Notes under the pieces: generated by a model | Seen by the model: only the letters and a program-made list of their open reading frames with translations | What the model was told of the DNA's origin: nothing | Databases searched by the model: none | Program-made: the position numbers and the translations under genes | Assembly (NCBI RefSeq): GCF_030272615.1 | Contig: NC_081411.1 | Coordinates: 153,377,971-153,441,970 of the forward strand | Source: Cryptomeria japonica | Lineage: Eukaryota; Streptophyta; Pinopsida; Cupressales; Cupressaceae | Direction: 5' to 3' | DNA length: 64,000 nt | Part shown: positions 1-11,076 of the stretch, piece by piece | Layout: every line of letters starts with the position of its first letter | Numbering within the stretch: position 1 is the first letter of the stretch

Positions 1-1
1 G

Positions 2-1564
2 GACTCAGAGAAACAGATCAGAGAAAGAAGTCTGGTACATCTCTTTACTGACATGTCAATAGCTGAAATAAAAGAACATCTAACAACCTACAACTCAAAG
101 TTTCTTGTCAAACAAAGAGCCTTAAAACTGATGAATGGGCTGTATATTGAAGTAGAAAATGAGACCAAAGCAAAGTGGTAGGAAATCTTTAAAGTCAAGG
201 ATGCCGGTGAGAATGCTGAAGTTGAAATTGTTGATGTCACCGAGCAAGATCCTGATGTTACCAAGCAAGACCTTGCAGACACCATTCAAATAGATGAAGA
301 TATCATGGATATAGAGGCACCGGAATAGGAAATGATAGAAGGCAATGCATATGCAAAACTTGTATCTAGTGAATCAGTCTTGGAACAAGTTCAACCCTAT
401 CCACTAGTCAAGCAACCCGTCTCAACCAAAACCCCTCAGGATACGGATCAAGGCACCGAAGGTCACAAGTCTATAGTAGGAGAAGGTACTACTCAAGAAT
501 AGACATCTCAATCACCTTCTAGCACTGAGAATGTTGCAACTGAGACACCAAGTACTGAGACACCAAAGGACACTACAGAGGCTAAAGAAACCGACCAAAG
601 TGTTGCCTCTATCGAGCAACCTACCGAGGGTCATCAAGCCTCACAAGCCATTGTCTTAGTTCCATCAGTGAAAGGTAAAGAAAAGAAGATGAAATAGCAT
701 AGTTTTAAAGTTGATTTGTCAAAACCAATAGTGTTGCCCAATGTAGATATATCAAAATTAAAGGGGCAAGCACTCACTGATTTTGGTGAACTATGCAAAG
801 CAAAGGCTGAACAAGAGAAGCAAATGGCGATTCAAAAGAAAAATAAGGTACTTCTGAAGGTGAAAGCACTCTTAATAGATATGCTACCTGAAGCTATAGT
901 GTCAATAGATGCAGCCATCCACATTCAACTGGATGAACTCCTAACAAAGATAGAGACATCTGGAGTAGATGCATCAGAATATTTGAGCAAGCTAAAAGAC
1001 AAGGAGCTCACTACAAAAATGATAGAAGAGGTACAGAAAGCTATTGCTATTGGCAAAGTTAAACTTGTCAAATTTATTGCTAAGTTGACTCCTCAACTCA
1101 AACAAATTCTTTATTTATTTCAGAAACTCTATACATTTTCTTTATTCATTAAAGACATCAAGAATAAAATAGAAGTAATTGAAAAAGAGATCACTGATCT
1201 CTCAAATAAGTTGAGCACAGAACCAAATTCAGTTCAGAATTTCTATACAAAGCTACAACAGCTCATGGCTCAACAATTGGACCTTAGAAATGAAGAACAC
1301 AAGATCAGGATGGACATAATGACACTTCAGACATTATTCCTTCCTTATCTTTCATCTGTCCAAGAACAGATCAACCGAGCCACATACTTATCTACTACAC
1401 AAGAGGGAAGCACTCTAGATGGCTTAATATCATTATTGGCTGATATTCAAGCACATAATTCTTTAATGGACAGTGTAAAGGATGCCCTCTTTGTCGCTCT
1501 CATCGAAGCATGGACAAAGTATAAATCTATTTTTGACCAGTTGCCACCACTGAATGGTAACTAA
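2..1564 (+). pseudogene. Copia-1 accessory/gag-like reading frame, four in-frame TAG stops
   Basis: One reading frame runs from the window edge to the TAA at 1562-1564, broken only by TAG at 179-181, 326-328, 500-502 and 695-697. No ATG is needed near 716, so the protein is 5'-truncated by the window. The first part is acidic and rich in T, E and Q; from about 716 it is a long Lys/Glu/Leu/Ile-rich helical region that looks like coiled coil. It sits directly before a polypurine tract and LTR, in the place where some copia elements carry an extra ORF after pol; no protease, integrase or RT motif is visible. I do not recognise the family. All four stops could come from CAG glutamine codons, as expected from methylated-cytosine decay. 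Alternative: 3' part of a gag of a pol-less element, similar in position to the Copia-3 accessory frame. Confidence 0.6.
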
Positions 1565-1902
1565 GTTTTTATGTTTGTCAAAAAGGGGGAGTGATTATTA
1601 TAGGAATGATGTAGCATCAAAGTTTAATATCAAACAACAGGAGTATAGTATACAGGGGGAGTATACCGAGTAGAGTGAATAGAGTATCCAAGAGTAGTGA
1701 ACCGAGCAGTGAACAAAACAACATAAAAAAATTAGAGTTTTGTACAGTATATCGATAAGGGGAGTATATCTGGATATATTATTTTATTCACTATTGTATA
1801 TACTGTCAGTATAGTCAAAATTTTGCAAGTATATAGATTATTGAGTTACAACTTTGAAAGTAGTTTTTGTCAAACATCTCAACTAATGTCAAAAGGGGAG
1901 AT
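1565..1902 (+). promoter_or_regulatory. Copia-1 3' untranslated region with four G-rich tracts; last is the polypurine tract
   Basis: No coding signal. AAAGGGGGAG-like tracts occur near 1581, 1653 and 1757, and the last, AAAAGGGGAGAT at 1891-1902, touches the LTR start. This last one is the likely plus-strand primer (polypurine tract). The others resemble decayed or duplicated copies. Confidence 0.65.
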
Positions 1903-3094
1903 TGTTACTACTTATCAAGTTGCCATTAGTTTTATGTTCAAAGTTATTCTATATACTCCAGTTGGTTATCTCTATCGAAATATTCAGTCGGTATGCACAG
2001 TCTAGTCAGTTATTGAAGAAAGTAGTCTCAGAGCGCAGTATGCACCGAGCTGTCTACCAAGTATCATTCCTTGTCTACCGAGCAGCAAAGATGACACACC
2101 GAGTTGTTATACACTGAGTGAAATGTGTTACCAGATTCATTGAACCTAGACATACATATGAAAATGTGTTACAAGATCGAGGCACATCTAACCGTTATCA
2201 CATTGGAAATTGCACTTAAAGATTGTGTATGATTTTGAGGTCATCTAACCAATGAAATATTTTGCATGGTTATTCATTCAATAAAACATGTTTGTAAGAT
2301 CGAAGCAATGAATGGATTGCCGATATAAGAGATCTATTTATACAACATGGATTAAGATCAGAAATATACATGTAGCATGATAGAAAGGAAGATATAGAGA
2401 TATATGAAGCAAGACATGTGAAAGCACTAAGTTTTATGATTGTTACAAAGACACAGAGGTCACTGAGAAGGAGTTTAGAGAACAGTCAAAGAACAGAGTA
2501 AACAAAAAGGTTTACTGAGTTACTATATGGGTTAATGAGGTATGCCATAAGCAAGGTAATCATATTCTAAGCACATAGAATCTGCTATAACATTCCAGAT
2601 GTAAAGTTGCAGATATTTGTAATGATTTTATTTTAATATTGTGAAGTTGTAAGAGAAACCTTTAATAGGGTAAAAGACTCTAATCAAGTCTATAAAATTG
2701 TAAAGCCTCTAACCAGGTGCAACATTTAGTTTAAGTGTTGTAAAATCCTTTAGCAAGGTAGATCTAATAGATCTTGATACTCCTAATAGGGTAAGCTATC
2801 AGAAATAGTTAAATATGTAGCTCTAATAGAGCAACCTTTATTATTGCAGTAGTGAAGTTGTGGGTGCCATCCCCACCGTAGTTTTTCTCTCTAACCAAGA
2901 GTTTCTGCGTAACCAAAATATATGTGTTATGGAGTGAATCATGTATGATTGTTATCTATTTGTTTTAGCTTTATATTATGTTACTGCACTATTCGGTTTA
3001 TGCATAACAGTAAAGTTATTGTTGAAGAAAAGTTTTGAAGTACTGATTCACCCCTCCCCTCTCAGTACATTAGCTTTCCATATTGGGCCTAACA
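1903..3094 (+). repeat. Copia-1 3' LTR
   Basis: Starts TGTTACTACTT right after a polypurine tract and ends GGGCCTAACA, giving the short terminal inversion TGTTA/TAACA. It ends with the CACCCCTCCCCTCTCAGTAC-type block seen at the 3' end of the other copia LTRs here (compare 10490-10527 and 26761-26805). The 5' LTR must lie left of the window. The LTR end is followed directly by the interrupted minus-strand ORF, so this is an insertion boundary. About 1192 bp. No target duplication can be tested because the left end is missing. Confidence 0.75.
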
Positions 3095-3468
3095 GTATTT
3101 GGATCAAAATGATCCGCCATTGCAAGTACAAAGTCTGGATCATGGCCTGCAACTGGGAAGGAAGCATATTTGTGCAACTCTGATTTGATCAAGTTTGTCA
3201 AGCATGAAGGAGCTTTCTCAACTTGATCAATGAACTCCTGCATATTGACATGACCAATCTCTGTATCTTTGATCTCCTTGATATTGGAATCTACTGAGCT
3301 TTCTGGGTACATATTCAAGTATTTATCATACTTGTACTTCATCTTCTTTGATGATGGTTTGCTTGGTGAGGATTCCAATTGAATTGAAGAAGGCTCTAAT
3401 TTGTCTTGAGAGGGTTTTGACACTTGCAAAGTACTACATTCAACACTGAGGATTAGTTTCTTTGACAA
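3095..3468 (-). pseudogene. Minus-strand ORF fragment of unknown family, cut by Copia-1
   Basis: About 124 codons, rich in S, K and E, open on the minus strand up to the LTR junction at 3094/3095, where its last in-frame residues become LTR sequence. The upstream side has no ATG in this frame (three TGA codons precede it), so the true start is lost or in another exon. No domain recognised. Its leader side contains the inverted-repeat array at 3601-4632, an arrangement like the word-repeat leaders of the antisense genes in the gypsy elements of this window. It may be part of another retroelement in minus orientation. Confidence 0.4.
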
Positions 3469-3600
3469 TCATCATCATCAAAAAACCAAATTTTATCAAT
3501 TAGAACAAAAATTCAGAGTCAAAAAGGACTTGGGAACAAAACTATCAAAAACTGGAAGGTCAGGGAAAAAAGTTTGATCTGCACCTTAGGAGTCAAGATT

Positions 3601-4632
3601 TGCACATCAGAATTTAAAGTCCGATGTGCAGGGGCACAACAACTTCCTTGCATATCGGACTTTAAAGTCTGATGTGCAAGTTGGGAAAAAGTTATTAGCA
3701 CATCAGACTTTAAAGTCTGATGTGCAAGGGAAAGTGTGCTCAAAGGATAAGCACATCACACTTTAAAGTCTGATGTTCTTGGGGAAGAACAATGATTGAC
3801 ATGTCAGGTTTTAAAACCCGACATGTCAATCAGACAAACCCAACTTACATATCGGACTTGAAAGTCCGATATGTAAGATATAATCCTCCTGCTAACACGT
3901 CGGGTTTTAAAAATCGACATGTTAGCGAGACGGAAATCTCCTGCATATCAACTTTAAAGTTCGATATGTAGGAGACCTCTTGGTCAATTAGCTTTCATGT
4001 CGGGATTTGAATCCCGACATGCAAGAGAAGGATAGGATGAAAAATATTGGGAACAATGGGATTTTAAAATCCGACGTGCTCCAATCTCAAAAATGAAAAC
4101 CCACAAAAGGGAACAACAAAAAGGAAAAAACCCAAAAATAAAAGAAAACCTACCTCAAATCAATGCGATCAACGAAAAACTGATGAATCAACAAGACAAC
4201 CATGAGTGAAAATGGAGGAAAAGAGAAGGAGGGCACGCAAAGAAGAAAGATTAACAAATGAAATGAGGAATTAAAACTCAAAACTTAATAAATAACCCTC
4301 ATTTTACCAATTAATGCCCTCATTAATTGCTAAGTGCGTCGTGCATGTCAGACAATCTCTTGACTTTAAAGTCCGACATGCAAGCCCTTCATTGTCAACC
4401 TATACATTGGACTTTAAAGTCTGATGTGCAAAGGCAAAGACCCAGTAGGTCGGACTTTAAAGTCCAATTTGCAAGAGAAGAACTGCCTGCAGGTTGGACT
4501 TTAAAGTCCGATCTGCAGCGAAGAACCACCTGCAAGTCGAACCAATACATTTCACATTGGACTTGAAAGTCTAATGTGCAATTCTTTCAAAGGAGAACCC
4601 TACAGGTTGGACTTTAAAGTCCAACTTGTAGG
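3601..4632. repeat. Array of about 16 short imperfect inverted repeats (core GGACTTTAAAGTCC)
   Basis: Units of about 28-36 bp, 40-60 bp apart, at about 3601, 3648, 3697, 3750, 3798, 3844, 3891, 3941, 3994, 4057, then 4345, 4402, 4447, 4490, 4524 and 4601. Each is a palindrome such as CATCGGACTTTAAAGTCCGA or GTCGGGATTTGAATCCCGAC, usually followed by GCAAG. Units differ in sequence but keep self-complementarity: GGACTTTAAAGTCC, GGGTTTTAAAACCC, GGGATTTGAATCCC and GGACTTGAAAGTCC. The spacers are unrelated, so this is not a simple tandem satellite. No function known to me. Confidence 0.85.
4081..4344. other. Gap inside the inverted-repeat array
   Basis: A-rich on the plus strand. On the minus strand it reads like a gene leader: TTATTTATTAAG, then a CT-rich stretch, then GAGGTAGGTTTTC, which could be a splice donor upstream of the minus ORF at 3468. 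This is weak evidence; nothing else is seen. Confidence 0.3.
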
Positions 4633-4640
4633 CAAAACTA

Positions 4641-5056
4641 CAAAAAATAAAAGAACTTAAAAACAAGAAAAACAAAAGGTGAAAAGCAAAAGGAGCTAAC
4701 CGACGGAGTTGATCAACCTCTCCCGGAGGACATAAGGTACAAAACAGACCAGTTTCGTAGGGCTGTCTCACAATTTTAGTCATGCTAAAATCAAGGATAA
4801 CATGACAGAGACTTGATTGATGCAGTTTGGCATCAATCTGGCATGCATTATCAAAGATACTATTCATTCCGATACTGATGTGTGGTGCTACTCAGGGGGA
4901 GTAGTCAGCTTTGAGATTCACAGTTTTACATTCTTGCTTTGCTAGTTGTGTAAGATTTTTGGCATTGATGTCAAAGGGGGAGAGATACTGATGTGAAAAA
5001 TAAATTAAGAACCTTGCAAAGATATTATTCACAGGGGGAGATATGACTAAGTTTTG
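4641..5056 (+). other. Copia-2 3' end upstream of its LTR
   Basis: Contains three G-rich tracts typical of copia 3' ends: CAGGGGGAGTAG near 4894, TCAAAGGGGGAGAG near 4971 and ACAGGGGGAGAT near 5030. The phrase ATTGATGTCAAAGGGGGAG is characteristic of the zone before a copia 3' LTR. Coding remains are too decayed to assign. The left boundary with the inverted-repeat region is not sharp and no 5' LTR of this element is visible. Confidence 0.5.
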
Positions 5057-6145
5057 TGTTGTTATTAATGGCAACAATGTTTTTGTAGTCATCTAAGTCT
5101 TAGAAGCCACCCAGTAAGGGTTAACTGGTACAGAAAACAATTTTAAAGAGAATTGGTAATTAGGATCTCAACCGGTAAATTGAGATAGAGTTGCATTCCA
5201 ACAACCGGTACAGGCAATTCATGAAGAGTTGGATAATGCAGTTTTATAGTGATGTTGGTGACAGGTATTTGGAGCTATGTTCTCAAGCATATTGGCAGAT
5301 TCAACTGGATGAGTGAGATTTGATGTACAGAGAAGACAAACTGGTAGAACACTTAGCCGATAGTGATATAGTCACTTAAATCAGTAAAACGACACAAGTT
5401 TTAATTTGTTATGTCGATGGCCGACATATGTAAAGTGTGCGATTTAAGTTTGTCTAGATTTATTGAACCTAGGAAATTGTTCCAAGGTTGTAGCTAACTA
5501 AATGTAAATATTTAGAAAAAGTGTGATGAGGTATATAGTCGATATGTGTGTTTAAAGAGAGAATTCATGAGCGAATATTGTGAATGAGATTGTGTGGTGT
5601 TTAGGGAAGTTCTCTAATGAAGTTTTGTTGAAGTTTTAAGGATCAAAAGTGGATCTTATCAAACATAGAAGGTGTTACTTGAAGATATTTTCACTATTGT
5701 TTTCCTAACAGTTTGTAGCAACAAAATTCCCTAACCAGGTAGGTCCTAACAGGCCTTAATTTGTAAATCCGCCAACAAGGTAGCTATGAATCAGAGTCTT
5801 AAATCCTCTTGCGAGGTTGATCCTAACAAATCTTATCATTCAAATCTCTTAACCGGGTGACTCTTAACTAGGTTTGCTCTTAACAGGGCATAATTGTAAG
5901 ACCTTAACCACTCAAGATTTCTATTCTATAGATAGTGAATCTTGTGGGTACCAACTCCCACCGTGGTTTTTTCCTTTTGGGTTTTCCATGTATAATCTCT
6001 TGTGTTATGTGTAATTTGTTTTATTAGGCATTATCTTATGTGGTGATATTTCTTATATGATTGAAAAGTTTTAAGTTGTTAAAGTTGGTGATCATATTTG
6101 TATTGTTTTTCTTGCACTAATTCCCCCCCCCCTCTTAATTCCTTA
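5057..6145 (+). repeat. Copia-2 3' LTR (right end approximate)
   Basis: Starts at about 5057 with TGTTGTTATTAATGG after the last G-rich tract and ends after the C-rich block near 6120-6136, like the other copia LTRs of the window. Repeated phrases CCTAACCAGGTAG, CCTAACAGGCC and GTGGGTACCAACTCCCACCG resemble the Copia-1 LTR near 2700-2880. The right end is placed where minus-strand LINE coding resumes (about 6146); a TG..CA terminus is not clear there. Confidence 0.55.
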
Positions 6146-6400
6146 TAAGTTCATCAAAACCTCTCTTGAGTACTGGCACTGAAAAAATAGGTGATAAATG
6201 CACTCCACTATTTTTATACAAAACAAAAATAGAAGGACCCTGGAAAGCATACTTGTGCAAGTTCTCCCAAGAAAGACACTTATTTTGGACCATCAACCAA
6301 ATGAAAAAATTATGCTTAGGCCAAGAGAATCTGTTCCACACCTTCTTCCACCAAGAAACCCCCTCAAAACAATGCAACTGCCTATCCAACTCAAGGTATC
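6146..6400 (-). pseudogene. LINE C-terminal zinc-knuckle domain (zf-RVT type)
   Basis: Minus-strand reading gives W-KKVWNRFSWPKHNFFIWL, then LSWENLHKYAFQGPS, VLYKNS and, in a shifted frame, HLFFQCQYSREV. This is the usual pattern of the domain after reverse transcriptase in plant LINEs (W..PK...F.W....L.T...L......C..C....E...HLF..C). At least one frameshift near 6220. The domain ends at the Copia-2 junction. Confidence 0.75.
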
Positions 6401-7259
6401 CAAAAGAAATTGAGAACTTTCCCTTTGGATTTGGGTTCTAAGCAAGAGAATCCCCAACCTAAAGCAGTCATAATGTTGTAGAGAGCCTGAAGATGAGGGA
6501 ATTCATGAATAATCGGAGGATGGTCATCCTAAGAATCCAACCAAAATGGAGCAAAATATCCCCTATTGAAAATCTAAAAAGGGCCATCTTTGATGAGTTT
6601 AGCTCCTCTTTTAAGGGTATCCCAAATCATAGAACCATTCCCCACCAAGCTGCAGTGAGGCACATTAGATCCATTAATCCCTAGAAGGTACTTATGAGAA
6701 AGGATTTTGGCCCAAATTTGATCCTGGTAGGTGCACCACCTCCAATATAGCTTAGCAAATAAGGCCTAACTAACCAACCTAGTGGACCAAAGCCCGAGAC
6801 CCCCTTCTTGCATTGTCCTACAAACATAGTCCCAACAAACCAAGCTCCACTTGGAGGAAAGAAGATTACCAGAATACAAGAACTAGCAGGAAAGCGCATA
6901 AAAATATTTGATAAAACTAGAAGGAACCACTTGAATAAAGAACCTATAGAGGGGTATATCCCACACCACAACCTTTAAAAGAGTGACCTTGCTAGTAGTG
7001 GAAAGCCATCTATAGGTCCAATGATTGACCTTTTTGCAAAATTTATCCAAAATCTCTTTTTAAAACTCCCTCCAATGAACACTCAGGCCAAGGGGGATCC
7101 CAAGGTGAATCAGAGGGAGGGAACCAACTTGAAATCGATCAGACGGGGAGTATTAAAGAAAAATATAGAAGACTTGTCCTCATTAATTTTTTTGACCATA
7201 GGCAACCAAATAATCATCCAAAGTTCTCCTGAAGTTGGCAACTTCATTAATTCTGGCTA
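6401..7259 (-). pseudogene. LINE region between RT core and zinc knuckle
   Basis: Decayed minus-strand coding in several frames; a segment around 6681-6971 still reads as thumb/connection-like LINE protein. No catalytic motif is expected here. Several frameshifts; no independent gene. Confidence 0.5.
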
Positions 7260-8110
7260 CACACATTAGTGCAATATCATCCACAAATTGGAGGTGAGAA
7301 ACAAGAGGTAAACTTTTTGACATCTCCAACCTTGTAGGAGACCATGCTGAACCCAATAATGAATAAATCTACCCAGTCCTTTAGCCATGATAATGAACAA
7401 GTAAGGGGATAGAGGGTCTCCCTTCCTGAGACCTCTTGAACTACTAAATAGATTATACAACTCACCATTGATCAAACTATAAAAATAGGTAGAGGAAATA
7501 GAGCTCATGATCCAGTCCACCCATTCCATACAAAAGCCAAAAGCCAATAATTTTTTTTTTAAGGAATGACGATTTAACTTTGTCATGGGTTTTTTCCATA
7601 TCAAGTTTAATGAACATGGCCTTATCTTTAGAGGGCACCATAAAATGAATTGCCTCCACAACAGTCACAAGACCATAAAAAATTTGCCAACCCACAACAA
7701 ATCCCCCTTATTTAGGAGAAATTAGAGCATTGAGACACACCTTCAGACTGTCCACAATCAATTTAGTGACAATTTTATAAACAACATTGAAAAAGGCAAT
7801 GAGACAAAAATGGTCAAGTTTATTAACACCCTTTTTTTTAGGAACGAGAGCAATAAATGTAGAATTCAAAGCTCTCATCATTTTCTTGTTTCTATGAGAC
7901 TCCTCAAGCACCTCTAATAAATCAAATTTAACGATCTCCCAAAATTATTAATAAAATTATATAGGAAAACCATCTGGGTCTGGGGCCTTACCTTTTTTCA
8001 TATGAAACACAACATCCTCAATCTCTTGGAGCATTATGGGATGGATAAGAGTATCATTCATTGCTGGAGACCAAGGACAAAATGCAAGACAAAATAGATC
8101 TTTCCTCTTC
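7260..8110 (-). pseudogene. LINE reverse transcriptase core, broken
   Basis: Minus-strand motifs in family order: KKGKAPDPDGFP near 7957-8000, LNSTFIALVPKKKG with VVYKI near 7780-7885, FIKLDMEK near 7595-7620, GLRKGDPLSPYLF near 7395-7440 and FVDDIAL with the catalytic Asp pair at 7276-7284. The FVDD box is still intact although the frame is broken by frameshifts between motifs. It would copy RNA into DNA at the target site; it cannot now make a full protein. Confidence 0.85.
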
Positions 8111-8800
8111 CTAAGCTGGGAAAGAGGCCTTAGTGAATAAAGTCTAAAAATACTAAGAGAGATCCTAGGAAATATCCCCTTTGGAGGAGAGTTGCACATC
8201 TTTAGAGGTAACAAGAGAAGTAATAAGATTTCCATTTTGTCTAGCCTTAACTGAATTATGGAATAAAGTTGTGTTTCTATAACCCTCTTAGAGACATTCA
8301 ATATGATATTTATGCTTCCAAAAAATCTTGTCATGAATCTCCCATTCCTCCAAATCTTTAAAAGCTAAAGTTTCCTCTCTCTACAGCTCCAAGGTAAGAC
8401 CTTGATCTTGAATAAGGTGAGTAATGTTATCCATTCGAGCTTGAGTATTCATTTTATTAGATCAAAGGTCACCAAAGCATTGCAAGTTACATCATTTGAG
8501 CTTATATTTAACATATTGAAATCTTTTGAAAAAAGGGTACATAGCCCTCCCATGCACAAGCCTACCCTCATACCACCAAATAGGCATCAAATCTTGTAGA
8601 GATTGATCATGCAGCTACATAAGCTAAAACTTGAAGGAAGGATTCTTTGAAGCTCTAAAACTAACTATCTAGAGTTTGATCAGCCAAAGGTCTGAGCCCC
8701 TCCAATCCAAAATCTTAGAGCAGGTAGACCAATTGGCACCCAACCAGAAGAAAGAGACCAAGAATCAATTTAACCTATCAAAAATCGCCTCCACACCACA
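8111..8800 (-). pseudogene. LINE linker between endonuclease and reverse transcriptase
   Basis: Low-conservation part of LINE ORF2, minus strand, with stops. Nothing separate seen here. Confidence 0.4.
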
Positions 8801-9075
8801 CTGTCTATTTTTCTAAGTGAAGACACTGTTATTTGGTTTCACATTAATAACATTTAGAAAACTAATATTAGAGTTAAGGAGAAGAGTAGAGGAATCAAGA
8901 CAGACTATGCCACCCCTTTTTCCTCTAGGCACGAAACTACATTGAAATCCCCTTCCAGGATCCAAGGAAGAGAAGTCCCTAAAGATCAAACATATTTGAT
9001 CTGTTCCCATAGTTGAGACTCTCCCAACAAATTAGTAGGAGCATAAATATTAGTGAAAAGACAGACCTCACTAGC
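8801..9075 (-). pseudogene. LINE apurinic-type endonuclease remnant
   Basis: The minus strand contains NIYAPTN (about 9030-9055) followed downstream by ILEGDFNVV (about 8935-8960), two classic motifs of the LINE exonuclease-endonuclease-phosphatase domain. They lie in different frames, so at least one frameshift separates them. The N-terminal part of the domain is missing. Confidence 0.75.
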
Positions 9076-9110
9076 AACAAGGCTAGAGGCAATCACAAAG
9101 ATAAAAGAAT

Positions 9111-9296
9111 GACACACAAATAAAAAATATCTGTAATCAAGATAAAAATAAACAAATAAATCCATGATTCTAGTTATTCTTAAGAATAATTCTTTCTAAA
9201 AAATATTACTCTTTGGTTTTTCTTGAAGACATTATTGTGAACACTTCTAAAGTATTTTATTCAATATTGAATTAATTTTTCTTCTATGATACAAAC
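9111..9296. other. AT-rich flank between LINE and Copia-3
   Basis: No coding signal. Its last five bases CAAAC (9292-9296) form an imperfect 5-bp target duplication with CAATC at 26806-26810 on the far side of Copia-3, so this flank originally continued into the spacer at 26806. Confidence 0.6.
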
Positions 9297-10527
9297 TGTT
9301 AGGAATATATGTTTGGTTGTCATTAATGTCAAACCTAGTGATCCAAATAGGTCCAGATATAGTAATATAGTGTATGTATGTATGATGGTGATGCAAGACA
9401 GTGGAAGATAGGTATGTATATATGAAGATGAAGAACCTTGTTGTCATGTCAGGAAGTAAGTAACATTGCAAAGATGGTTATTGCAGATGTGTTTTCTAGA
9501 AGGATGTTGCTCCAGAAAAGTATGTTGATAGTTTGTGGATATGTTTTCCATATTGTCCAAGTGTTGGACTTGGTTGTGGCAATTGAATTTGGTGCTCCAA
9601 AAGTTGTTCTCCGGATGTGTATTCAACAATGATGGTGATCAATAGTGTTTGAAATGCTCTGTATTCATCCGCATTTTGGTTTTTGATGATGATATTTTGG
9701 CAATAGATTGTTCATGACCTTAATGTCTTTGTTTCAAGTTGGATCATGTTTTTGTGCTTCAGAATCATGCTTGCAGAAGTTTGAGGATATGATCATTATG
9801 GGTCTATCTGACCTTGTATGTTTTTGTTTTTGTTTTTGTTTTTCTCTGGTGCTTGTAACATGTGATTTGATTGTTGGAATATTCTTGAAAGAAAACATGT
9901 AGAAGAATGATGGAGAAGTATTCTTGGGGAAAATATTCTATAAGCTGATTTAGTGCATATAACTACCAATATATATATTATGGTTTGCTCGATATGTAGA
10001 GAGAGAGTGTTTATGTGTTGTGTTCGTTGAGTGTTTTATGGGTGTATGAAGAGAAAAGGCATAATTGGTGTGATAGAAGATGTATGTATGACTAGAGAAG
10101 GTGGATTGCAAAAGAGTTGCAGAGATTATTGACTGGACTACAAGCAGTTGTTTAGATCTTTGAGCTTATCAGGAACTGAACCTATGCATATGTAGATGCA
10201 ATTTTCTCAATTTATATTTGTTTCTATCTCTTGGAAGTGAGTCTTTCGGCAATAAGTCATTGTAATCTAGGCAGTGAGCCTTGTAATCTCATATAACTAG
10301 TTATATTATCTTGAGAGTTAACCCTCTCCCTAGTTTTTATCATTTGCATTTTCCACATACAAAAATATGGTGTCTCTCTTATGGTTGTGTATCTCTTGCA
10401 TTTAAATTATGTTGCATGCATTACTTTTGTGCTAAGAGTAATTGAGAATAAAATAAGTTTTAGAAGTTAAATTTATTAAAGGGAATACTGATTCATCCCT
10501 CCTCTTAGTCTACTGGACTATTCAACA
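9297..10527 (+). repeat. Copia-3 5' LTR
   Basis: Starts TGTTAGGAATATATG and ends CTATTCAACA; the primer site follows at once. About 1231 bp. It matches the 3' LTR at 25567-26805 along its length with many point changes and small indels. A short TTTTTG repeat lies at about 9819-9845. Confidence 0.9.
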
Positions 10528-10529
10528 AT

Positions 10530-10541
10530 TGGTATCAGAGC
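10530..10541 (+). promoter_or_regulatory. Copia-3 primer-binding site (initiator Met tRNA)
   Basis: TGGTATCAGAGC two bases after the LTR end is complementary to the 3' end of plant initiator methionine tRNA, the standard primer of copia elements. Confidence 0.9.
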
Positions 10542-10596
10542 TTGATCCCTTGTTGCTAGATTAAAACCCTAAGGGAGATCTTGGTTGGTTGAATAG

Positions 10597-11071
10597 ATGG
10601 CACCTATGGATATGGTAGGAGAATATTATTTGGATGAAGAGTTGAAGACAACCCTTGAAGATATAGAGCGTGGAATATAAGAATGAAGTATTGAAAGAGA
10701 ATATCAAGGAAGCAAATGAATGTGTCAAGAAACTGAGAGAATGGATCTAGAAGTTCAAGGCAAGACATCGAGAAGTTAACAAAGAATTGAAACAAGAAAA
10801 TGAAATTGTTGTGAGTCTAAAGATGCAAATTGAAGAGAGAAATAACATAGAAGAATGTTTAAAGGATATAATCAATCAAAAGACAGAAGAATGTGGAAAG
10901 CCAGAACAAGAATTAATGAAGCTGAAGTCAGAGACAAAAGTTAGTGAAAGCAATGAATTACTAGATAAATTGTTGACCAGGCAAAAATATTATAAATACA
11001 AAAGAAGAATTAGGTTTTAATTTTGAAGAATGCTCAAATAAGAATGACAAAGGAAAAGGTAAGGAGGAGAA
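10597..11071 (+). pseudogene. Copia-3 gag, N-terminal coiled-coil part
   Basis: ATG at 10597 opens a frame that reads MAPMDMVGEYYLDEELK, then shifts; from about 10690 another frame gives a Lys/Glu-rich coiled-coil stretch through 11020, with a TAG in place of a probable Gln codon near 10748. It stops at the Gypsy-1 insertion (target GGTAG at 11072-11076). The frame entering the insertion is compatible with the frame leaving it at 22687, so one gag was split. Confidence 0.65.
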
Positions 11072-11076
11072 GGTAG

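Larger units (their letters stand above)
6146..9110 (-). mobile_element. LINE (L1-type non-LTR retrotransposon) remnant
   Basis: Read on the minus strand from 9110 down to 6146 the order is endonuclease, linker, reverse transcriptase, and C-terminal zinc-knuckle domain, the normal order of a plant L1-type ORF2. It is broken by many stops and frameshifts. The 3' end is cut by the Copia-2 LTR, so no poly(A) tail is visible. The 5' end fades near 9110, a common 5' truncation. This is the oldest recognisable layer at this end of the window. Confidence 0.85.

Noticed and set aside
3601-4632. CRISPR-like array
   Set aside because: Units are regularly spaced but are not identical repeats with unique spacers; each is a different palindrome, and the context is plant retroelement DNA.
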